From Chloroflexi bacterium RBG_13_46_14 (GTDB lineage Bacteria; Chloroflexota; Dehalococcoidia; Dehalococcoidales; UBA2162), in the NCBI GenBank assembly GCA_001796415.1, contig MGML01000188.1, forward strand, positions 1-7,913: a stretch of 7,913 nt of DNA, in the 5' to 3' direction. Of the stretch, positions 1 through 6,489 are shown in pieces. The notes under the pieces are model-generated. The model was not told the origin of the DNA and ran no database searches. It worked only from the letters and a program-made list of their open reading frames with translations. Both the position numbers and the translations under genes were made by a program. Position 1 is the stretch's first letter; each line of letters begins with the position of its first letter.

Positions 1-2
1 CC

Positions 3-245
3 GATACTCCCCGGTCGGCGGATATGGTAATCGGCACGATTAGAGAAGACGAGGGTGTCAAGGCAATCAGTGCCGACATTTCCAGGATTGCCGAGGAGCT
101 TATTCCGGGCGGGAAAGCCCTGCTATCGGCCAGTTCAACCGCCATAACCCGCATCGTGACAGGATTACAGAACCAGAACAGGCTGACCGTGAAGAAGAGA
201 GAGAAACGCAGGGGCAACAGCCTGCTTATCGTCGAACGGAGATAA
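3..245 (+). CDS. C-terminal fragment of an unidentified protein, possibly a class I methyltransferase fold
   Basis: An open frame enters from the left edge with no stop and ends in TAA at 243-245, so about 80 C-terminal residues are visible. An internal ATG at 24 is probably not the start, because the frame is open back to the edge and no ribosome binding site precedes it. The order of predicted elements is a strand (MVIGTIRE), a helix ending in IPGG, a strand (KALLSASS), a helix, and a basic C-terminal strand pair (KKREKRRG, then SLLIVER). A helix ending in PGG followed by a hydrophobic strand is typical of the late part of class I SAM-dependent methyltransferases, and the basic tail would suit an RNA or DNA substrate. 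This assignment is inference from fold order only, since the SAM-binding half lies outside the window. Codon use resembles that of gyrB. Confidence 0.55.
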   Translation, partial: DTPRSADMVIGTIREDEGVKAISADISRIAEELIPGGKALLSASSTAITRIVTGLQNQNRLTVKKREKRRGNSLLIVERR

Positions 246-351
246 GCGGACCACCTGCTTACCAGGGCCAGGGCAATCTCTGCCGTTACCTTTACTTACC
301 GCGGGATATCCGCCGAAGGTGTACCAGATATTACCGACTGAGCTGACCGAC

Positions 352-1215
352 TCATACTTTCTTTGCTACAACCGCCAACCAGTCGCCGCCTTCTTCACAG
401 GGTGTGCCATCCAGGTCGTTCCAGATCTGCAGGATAGAGAAGCCGGCTTTTTCCAGTACGTCTCTTATAGTCTTGAGTGAATAATCGCGAAACCAGTTAC
501 GGTATACCGTTACTTTTTTCTCATCTACAATAATATACTGGTCGAGCCAGACATCATCATCGGGGTAGTCGAACCCTTCCTCGAGGAACAGGTGTTTACC
601 CGGACGCCAGAAACCGCCATCGAACAGGTACCAGCGGTTTCCCGCTCCTTCTTTATTCCTCAACTCTCTCGTAGTGACATCGAATATAAACAGGCCTTCA
701 GGCTTCAGAGCTTTATGCATCAGCGCAAGGAACATGTCTCGCTTTTCATCCGAAAATGTATTTAGTTCGCCGTATATCTGCATTACGGCGTCGAACTCAC
801 CAGAAAAGTCGACGCTGAAAAAGTCGGCAAGACGGTAATCGATATCCAGGCCGTTTCCCACGGCGTATTTAATCGCGTATTCTATGGACCTGCGGGATAT
901 GTCAACCCCGGTAACTATCAGTCCTTTCCGGCAGAGTTGGCTCGCATAAAGTCCCGGACCGCATCCAAGGTCAAGGACCCGGTCGCCTTCTTTCAGAATA
1001 CCGGTGAATGTCAGGTGTTCGACCTGGGCGTCGATAGCTTCAGTCTTTCTACTGGCTGCTTCGTGTTCCTGGCTGAGGTGTGCCTGCAGCATACCTATCG
1101 ATATATAGTCGTCATCCCAGAATGTTTCTTCGCCCGGCTCGAACAGGGAAGGTTTTCTGGAATATTCGTGTACTGTCTTTAAAATATCTTCAATATTAAT
1201 AATAGTTACTCCCAT
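352..1215 (-). CDS. class I SAM-dependent methyltransferase (287 aa)
   Basis: This cytosolic Rossmann-fold methyltransferase has the SAM-binding motif I VLDLGCGPG at residues 80-88. The acidic end of strand 2 follows in GVDIS (103-107). The motif II/III region has LADFF (129-133), motif IV is FDAVMQIYGE (141-150), and KPEGLFIFDV (171-180) is the usual strand-5 region. The C-terminal part, about residues 195-287, is rich in Trp, Asp and Tyr and probably forms the substrate cap. The substrate cannot be read from the sequence. The frame opens upstream at a GTG (1278), but I prefer the ATG at 1213-1215. A good promoter overlaps the extra 21 codons, and those residues (rich in Cys and Pro) look unlike the family. 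No clear Shine-Dalgarno precedes the ATG, so the start is moderately secure. The gene is transcribed divergently from gyrB. Confidence 0.85.
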   Translation of the reverse strand: MGVTIINIEDILKTVHEYSRKPSLFEPGEETFWDDDYISIGMLQAHLSQEHEAASRKTEAIDAQVEHLTFTGILKEGDRVLDLGCGPGLYASQLCRKGLIVTGVDISRRSIEYAIKYAVGNGLDIDYRLADFFSVDFSGEFDAVMQIYGELNTFSDEKRDMFLALMHKALKPEGLFIFDVTTRELRNKEGAGNRWYLFDGGFWRPGKHLFLEEGFDYPDDDVWLDQYIIVDEKKVTVYRNWFRDYSLKTIRDVLEKAGFSILQIWNDLDGTPCEEGGDWLAVVAKKV

Positions 1216-1247
1216 ATTTATTATGGGCGGACAGGACAACCCGCATA

Positions 1248-1276
1248 GTATGAACAGGTTTCTTGCGTTTGTCAAC
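1248..1276 (-). promoter_or_regulatory. promoter of the - strand methyltransferase
   Basis: On the - strand a consensus -35 TTGACA (1276-1271) is followed after 17 nt by CATACT (1253-1248), a 4/6 match to the -10 box. Transcription would start near 1240, leaving a leader of about 25 nt before the ATG at 1215. This is the main argument against the longer GTG-initiated frame at 1278. Confidence 0.55.
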
Positions 1277-1277
1277 A

Positions 1278-1354
1278 CGCCGCCTGCGACCAGAACAGTC
1301 CCATACCTTTAGTACAAAGACGGTGTTGGTTGGAGGAACGGCGAGCAGGCGGCG
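1278..1354. repeat. 10-bp inverted repeat pair in the divergent spacer
   Basis: The arm CGCCGCCTGC at 1278-1287 is the exact reverse complement of GCAGGCGGCG at 1345-1354, with 57 nt between them. The arms are GC-rich in an otherwise mixed spacer. The spacing is too long and T-poor for an intrinsic terminator. It could be part of a structured RNA, a small non-autonomous repeat, or chance. Confidence 0.4.
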
Positions 1355-1436
1355 AATCTCGCAAAGACATTAGTACCAACAAGATGTACCCTCAACACTG
1401 TACTTTTAAAAACTTCACTTTACGCTCGATTTATGG
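1279..1436. other. divergent intergenic spacer without a supportable gene
   Basis: The gap between the two divergent genes (1216-1589) is 374 nt. It contains the methyltransferase promoter, the long-range inverted repeat, the gyrB promoter and a gyrB leader of about 140 nt. Between 1290 and 1430 I see short repeated words (CAAAGAC at about 1315 and 1362, TAGTAC at about 1310 and 1371) and a 7-bp inverted pair TGTTGGT/ACCAACA (1324-1330 and 1375-1381). There is no coding frame with a credible start and no tRNA or rRNA signature. Confidence 0.5.
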
Positions 1437-1442
1437 TATAAT
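1414..1442 (+). promoter_or_regulatory. gyrB promoter with extended -10
   Basis: A perfect -10 TATAAT lies at 1437-1442 and is directly preceded by TGG (1434-1436), an extended -10 element. At 17-nt spacing the -35 is TTCACT (1414-1419), a 4/6 match. Transcription would begin near 1449, giving a leader of about 140 nt before the gyrB ATG. The long leader leaves room for regulation, but I see no recognisable riboswitch in it. Confidence 0.7.
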
Positions 1443-1571
1443 AGAGTTCGATGCTAACTTATAAATCCGCATATACTACCGGTTGCCTTTCGGAGTTATT
1501 AGCAAGCACCTGTTCATCCCAAAAAAATCTACGCTGTGTTCATTTGTCCGGTCACTTTTCAGGCACTATAT

Positions 1572-1577
1572 AAGGAG
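1572..1577 (+). promoter_or_regulatory. gyrB ribosome binding site
   Basis: AAGGAG lies 12 nt before the ATG at 1590. The spacing is on the long side, but a TAA stop in frame at 1578-1580 rules out any earlier start, so this site fixes the gyrB start. Confidence 0.75.
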
Positions 1578-1580
1578 TAA

Positions 1581-3524
<1,944 letters not shown>

Positions 3525-3577
3525 CCATCACACGCTAAGTTAATGTATGTAATACGGAAATCAATGGAGGGATGATT

Positions 3578-3634
3578 ATGACTGCGATAAAGTGTGACGA
3601 ACTGGTAATAACATCCCGGAAGGTTTCCGGCTAG
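3578..3634 (+). CDS. 18-residue ORF with strong RBS: leader peptide or 5' remnant of a lost gene
   Basis: An ATG at 3578 is preceded by GGAGG (3566-3570) at an ideal 7-nt spacing. It opens a frame encoding MTAIKCDELVITSRKVSG before a TAG at 3632-3634. The first ten residues resemble the start of ABC-transporter ATP-binding proteins, which often begin with a short Met-x-Ala-Ile-x-Cys stretch before the first strand. The product could therefore be the stump of a deleted gene. It could equally be a genuine small peptide encoded between gyrB and the terminator. The translation signal is better than that of several full-length genes here, but the length is too short to settle the matter. Confidence 0.35.
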   Translation: MTAIKCDELVITSRKVSG

Positions 3635-3661
3635 ATATAATTTAACAATCTTAAATATATT

Positions 3662-3690
3662 GCCGTTCCTTCGGGAGCGGCTTTTTGTTT
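3662..3690 (+). terminator. rho-independent terminator after gyrB
   Basis: An 8-bp stem GCCGTTCC/GGAGCGGC with one G-U pair closes a C(UUCG)G tetraloop (stem-loop 3662-3681). It is followed at once by the T-rich tract 3682-3690. This is a textbook intrinsic terminator for the gyrB transcript. Its tract ends only 30 nt before the next start codon. Confidence 0.9.
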
Positions 3691-3702
3691 ATTCTTATAA
3701 TA

Positions 3703-3708
3703 AAGGAG
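3703..3708 (+). promoter_or_regulatory. ribosome binding site of the second methyltransferase
   Basis: AAGGAG lies 12 nt before the ATG at 3721, the same spacing as at gyrB. It selects 3721 over an in-frame TTG at 3685, which lies inside the T tract of the terminator. Confidence 0.7.
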
Positions 3709-3720
3709 TATCAACAAACA

Positions 3721-4467
3721 ATGGATTTTTTTGAATTGATGGATATATCACATAAATACCTGGAGATACTGAATCCGTCATCACCTGAGAAAATACTCGC
3801 AGTCGGCGACGTACTTGACCTTAATGCTGACAGCCGCGTGATCGATTTCGGCTGCGGCAAGGGCGAATTGCTGGCACTCTGGGCAGAAAAATTCGGAATC
3901 TCGGGTACGGGTATAGATATCAGCGAATACTTTTATAAAACAGCAATTAACAGGATAAAAGGAAAAAAACTGGATAAGCGTATAGATTTGGTATGTGCGA
4001 ACGGCAGGGAGTACGCGCCAGATGATCGGGTTTATGACGCAGGTTTATGTATCGGCGCCACCTTTATCTGGGATGGTTTCAGACCAACTATCCAGGGTTT
4101 AAAGCGATTCGTCAAGCCAGACGGCAGGCTGGTTATCGGTGAACCTTACTGGCTGAAGAGCGATATTCCACAGGATTATATCGACCATGCGGCGCCACCC
4201 GGCACCTTGTACGAACATGAGATTTTACAGGTCTCAAACGAAGAAGGGTATGATATAGAGTACATGGTCAGGGCGAGTCACGATGACTGGGACAGGTACA
4301 ACGCGGGAAACTGGCGCGGTCTGGTGCGATGGATAAGCGATAATCCTGATCATCCTGAACGTCAGGATGTTATCGACCGCCTTCGGAAAGACCAGTACAA
4401 TTACCTCCGGTATGAGCGGGAGTTCCTTGGCTGGGCTATCTATGTGTTGAATCCGATGAGGTATTAG
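3721..4467 (+). CDS. class I SAM-dependent methyltransferase (248 aa)
   Basis: This soluble Rossmann-fold methyltransferase has motif I VIDFGCGKGEL at residues 40-50 and strand 2 ending in GTGIDIS (62-68). It has an Asn-Gly turn in the motif III region (VCANGREY, 91-98), VYDAGLCIGATF (104-115) in the motif IV position, and VKPDGRLVIGEPYW (131-144) as strand 5. The start of the protein (LMDISHKYLEILNPSSPEKI) is a helical lid seen in small-molecule methyltransferases. The C-terminal part, about 150-248, is rich in Tyr, Trp and Asp and probably closes over the substrate. The acceptor cannot be deduced. It shares only the generic fold with the methyltransferase at 352-1215, so the two are not a recent duplication. 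No convincing promoter lies between the gyrB terminator and this gene. Confidence 0.87.
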   Translation: MDFFELMDISHKYLEILNPSSPEKILAVGDVLDLNADSRVIDFGCGKGELLALWAEKFGISGTGIDISEYFYKTAINRIKGKKLDKRIDLVCANGREYAPDDRVYDAGLCIGATFIWDGFRPTIQGLKRFVKPDGRLVIGEPYWLKSDIPQDYIDHAAPPGTLYEHEILQVSNEEGYDIEYMVRASHDDWDRYNAGNWRGLVRWISDNPDHPERQDVIDRLRKDQYNYLRYEREFLGWAIYVLNPMRY

Positions 4468-4507
4468 TGTTATTACTCTTATTAATCGGATGTAAAAGTC
4501 TTTAGCA

Positions 4508-4527
4508 CAAGAGTATAGTTACTCTTG
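4508..4527. promoter_or_regulatory. perfect palindrome overlapping the island promoter, probable operator
   Basis: The arms CAAGAGTA (4508-4515) and TACTCTTG (4520-4527) are exact reverse complements around the 4-nt centre TAGT. The right arm overlaps the first three bases of the proposed -35 box. A third copy of the half-site word TTACTCTT lies at 4473-4480. This arrangement suits a dimeric DNA-binding regulator that blocks RNA polymerase. As a terminator it would be poor, because the stem is AT-rich and no T run follows. Confidence 0.5.
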
Positions 4528-4554
4528 AAATATATTATTTTATAAGTATATATT
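4525..4554 (+). promoter_or_regulatory. promoter of the AT-rich three-gene block
   Basis: TTGAAA (4525-4530), a 5/6 match to the -35 box, is followed after 18 nt by TATATT (4549-4554), a 5/6 match to -10. Transcription would start near 4561, about 27 nt before the ATG at 4588. The region is AT-rich, so other -10-like words exist nearby, for example TATACT at 4563-4568. Confidence 0.5.
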
Positions 4555-4587
4555 ATTAACAGTATACTAAGCTGTTAGGAGTAAACA

Positions 4588-4932
4588 ATGGGAAGAGTCC
4601 CAATCACATTGATGGGCTTCAGATGTGAACGTTGTAGTCACGAATGGTTTCCGAAAAAAGAAAATAAAGAACCTAGAGTTTGCCCCAGGTGTAAAAGCCC
4701 TTATTGGAATGTTCCGAAAACAAAGTCGCCTATGTCATATCAAGAATTTGCCAATACCATCAAATCAGTACTGGATAAGGAAGGAAATCCTATGACTTGG
4801 ACAGAAATCCGGACCAAAGCTCATCTTCCTCAAAAATGGCCGAATAATAAATGGGTGTATCGTATGGAAGATAATATAGGATTAGTGCGAGAAAAAGATC
4901 ATAATGGTATAATTCGTTGGCGCATTCAATAA
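4588..4932 (+). CDS. zinc-ribbon protein with putative C-terminal winged-helix domain (114 aa)
   Basis: The N-terminal part carries two CxxC knuckles, Cys13/Cys16 and Cys32/Cys35, in FRCERCSHEW and VCPRCKSPYWN, which form a rubredoxin-like zinc ribbon. After a short linker, residues 50-114 look like a compact winged-helix domain. A helix (YQEFANTIKSVLDKEG) leads to TWTEIRTKAHL, which fits a helix-turn-helix entry. Next comes the basic, aromatic stretch KWPNNKWVYRMEDNIGL, and two closing strands (REKDHNGIIRWRI) form the wing. AGGAG at 4577-4581, 6 nt before the ATG, supports the start. It is the first gene of the AT-rich block, behind a promoter with a palindrome, so it may be the regulator of the block or a DNA-targeting partner. 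I do not recognise a named family for the full length, and the function is inference. Confidence 0.8.
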   Translation: MGRVPITLMGFRCERCSHEWFPKKENKEPRVCPRCKSPYWNVPKTKSPMSYQEFANTIKSVLDKEGNPMTWTEIRTKAHLPQKWPNNKWVYRMEDNIGLVREKDHNGIIRWRIQ

Positions 4933-4951
4933 ATACTTCGGAGTCTGTACA

Positions 4952-5476
4952 TTGGTAGAATCATATCTCAAACTTCCCGAAAAAAAAAGAGTAGACCAGA
5001 TTCGTAGTAAAAGAAGATGGAATATACTTCACCACACATCAGAGCCAGATTTTTTTACCATTGGATATTCGGGCAGAAATATAAATGAGTTTATTGATTC
5101 GCTCCAAATGGCTGGTGTGGTAACTTTAGTAGATATACGATTTTCACCAGTAAGTCGATATAAACCAGAATTCAGTAAGAGTAATCTGGGAAAAAAACTT
5201 GAAACTCACGGATTAATATATATACATCGACCAGATTGGGGAGTACCCCGCGAGATACGGGCATTTAGTATAGGTAAGTCAAATCGTGATGATATATGGA
5301 ATTGGTATGACACATATATTCTTCCGAATATCATTAAGAAAAATCTTGATTCTTTCTTTAATACAATGGATCATCCTATTGTTCTTATGTGTTCGGAATT
5401 AGATCCTACTGAATGCCATAGACATAGAATTTTTCTCGGCCTTGAAAGATTAGGATTTACAGGTTGTGATTTGTAG
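4952..5476 (+). CDS. DUF488-family protein (174 aa)
   Basis: The body matches the DUF488 family (Pfam PF04343). It starts with TIGYSGR (36-42), followed by helix EFIDSLQMAGV and LVDIRFSPVSR (59-69). The phenylalanine-lysine segment PEFSKSNLGKKL (72-83) comes next. The hallmark late motif is LMCSE (145-149) with CHRHR (155-159), which holds the two conserved cysteines. Family members are small soluble proteins with solved structures but no firmly assigned reaction. The Cys/His/Arg cluster suggests a catalytic or metal-binding site. The start is TTG at 4952 with CGGAG 8 nt upstream, and the first internal Met is too far in. The N-terminal 30 residues are basic and precede the core domain. It lies 19 nt after the zinc-ribbon gene and 23 nt before the next, so the three are probably co-transcribed. 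Sampled codon composition is near 32% GC. Confidence 0.88.
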   Translation: MVESYLKLPEKKRVDQIRSKRRWNILHHTSEPDFFTIGYSGRNINEFIDSLQMAGVVTLVDIRFSPVSRYKPEFSKSNLGKKLETHGLIYIHRPDWGVPREIRAFSIGKSNRDDIWNWYDTYILPNIIKKNLDSFFNTMDHPIVLMCSELDPTECHRHRIFLGLERLGFTGCDL

Positions 5477-5492
5477 TTCATATACATATAAT
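5464..5492 (+). promoter_or_regulatory. possible internal promoter giving a leaderless mRNA
   Basis: TTGTGA (5464-5469, 4/6) and a perfect TATAAT (5487-5492) are 17 nt apart. Initiation would then fall at about 5499-5500, exactly on the ATG of the next gene, which has no Shine-Dalgarno. A second TATAAT overlaps at 5492-5497. The extreme AT content makes chance matches easy. Confidence 0.3.
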
Positions 5493-5499
5493 ATAATAA

Positions 5500-6279
5500 A
5501 TGGAAACCTATGAAAAATGGGTAAAGAAAAAAGTTCTTATTACAGTAAGAACTTATCCGGTTCCTTCTCGTAAATCAATTGAAGTTTCCTGTACAGCAGG
5601 GATTACTGAAGATGGAGAATGGATTAGGTTATTCCCGGTTCCCTACAGGTTTTTAACGCAGGATAAACGTTTTGTTAAATATCAATATATTGAAGCAGAA
5701 GTAACCAAGTCCCACTCTGATTTTAGACGTGAAAGTTATAAACTAAACGTTGATTCTGTAAATATACTAGGTCAAAAACTCTCAACAGAAAACAAATGGT
5801 TGAAAAGAAAAGATATAATATTTCCTTTGATGAGTGATTCACTTTGCTCTCTAAAATCAGAGCGTGATACTAATAAGTATCCAACTCTCGGCTTCTTCAA
5901 ACCCCGAGTGATTACAGGCTTAAAAATAGAATCTACTATAGATCAATGGAATGATGATGAATTGACAAGCCTCAGGCAGTATCCAATGTTCGATAATATA
6001 CCACAACATCAACTTGAAAAACTCCCCTATAAATTTAGTTACCAATTCAAATGTAATGAAAAAAACTGTACAGGGCACGAAATTGAATGCACAGATTGGG
6101 AAGTAGGTGCATCATTCCTATCATGGAGAAGGAAATATGGTAGACAATGGGAACAAAAATTCAGAGATAAATATGAAACCGAAATGGCTTTAGGTAAAGA
6201 TATTCATTTCTTTGTAGGCACGATAAACAATCACCCTGGTGAATGGCTGATTGTTGGTTTGTTCTATCCACCAAAATAA
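5500..6279 (+). CDS. 259-residue protein of unrecognised family with a Cys/His cluster
   Basis: I do not recognise a named family. The N-terminal part begins with a strand (KVLITVRTYPVPSRK, 11-25) and EVSCTAGITEDGEWIRLFPVPYRFL (28-52). This looks like a small beta-barrel with a Gly-rich turn and a basic loop. The middle (about 60-180) is mixed, with many Lys, Arg and aromatic residues. The C-terminal part has a striking cluster: Cys185, Cys190, His193 and Cys197, then Asp199-Trp200-Glu201. After a basic helix (SWRRKYGRQWEQKFRDKY) it closes with two strands, IHFFVGTINN and WLIVGLFYPP. The Cys/His spacing suggests one zinc ion, and the following Asp and Glu could be catalytic. No signal peptide or membrane segment is seen. 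No ribosome binding site precedes the ATG. Order and spacing suggest that it works with the DUF488 protein. Sampled composition is about 35% GC. Confidence 0.78.
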   Translation: METYEKWVKKKVLITVRTYPVPSRKSIEVSCTAGITEDGEWIRLFPVPYRFLTQDKRFVKYQYIEAEVTKSHSDFRRESYKLNVDSVNILGQKLSTENKWLKRKDIIFPLMSDSLCSLKSERDTNKYPTLGFFKPRVITGLKIESTIDQWNDDELTSLRQYPMFDNIPQHQLEKLPYKFSYQFKCNEKNCTGHEIECTDWEVGASFLSWRRKYGRQWEQKFRDKYETEMALGKDIHFFVGTINNHPGEWLIVGLFYPPK

Positions 6280-6395
6280 TCTTGATTATAACCTAGCTGC
6301 GTTCCTTCTTCATCATTATTTTTTAGCCTTTTTCATGGATACGATGAACCTCCTTTCCAAGCGTGTTCCTATTCCTTCAGAGAAGAAAATACAAT

Positions 6396-6424
6396 TTGAC
6401 ATATTAGAATATTCGTTCTATTAT
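6396..6424 (+). promoter_or_regulatory. promoter of the alpha/alpha-toroid gene
   Basis: A perfect -35 TTGACA (6396-6401) and TATTAT (6419-6424, 5/6) are separated by exactly 17 nt. Transcription would start near 6431, leaving a leader of about 60 nt before the ATG at 6490. The promoter sits at the right edge of the AT-rich block and reads out of it. No terminator-like hairpin was seen between 6280 and 6396. Confidence 0.7.
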
Positions 6425-6489
6425 TTATCAAATTTATGCTAAAAACTCATCCGAATATCAACCATGGTTAATAATAAGGCTTTGTTCTT

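Noticed and set aside
304..311. GGATATCC palindrome in the gap between the first two genes as a terminator
   Set aside because: It is a self-complementary 8-mer with no loop or T run. Nothing in 246-351 supports a regulatory or RNA feature.
1216..1278. 21-codon N-terminal extension of the - strand methyltransferase from a GTG at 1278
   Set aside because: A TTGADA-like consensus -35 (TTGACA) and -10 pair lies inside it, and the extra residues look unlike the family, so the ATG at 1215 is preferred.
6251..6442. 63-residue + strand frame overlapping the end of the 259-aa protein
   Set aside because: It has no ribosome binding site, it overlaps the previous gene, it runs through a low-complexity T-rich gap and the promoter of the next gene, and its product is not recognisable.
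4485..6454. TCGGATG near the left edge and CATCCGA near the right edge as terminal inverted repeats of the AT-rich block
   Set aside because: Only 7 bp match, there is no target duplication, and there is no transposase or integrase in the block, so chance is the likelier explanation.
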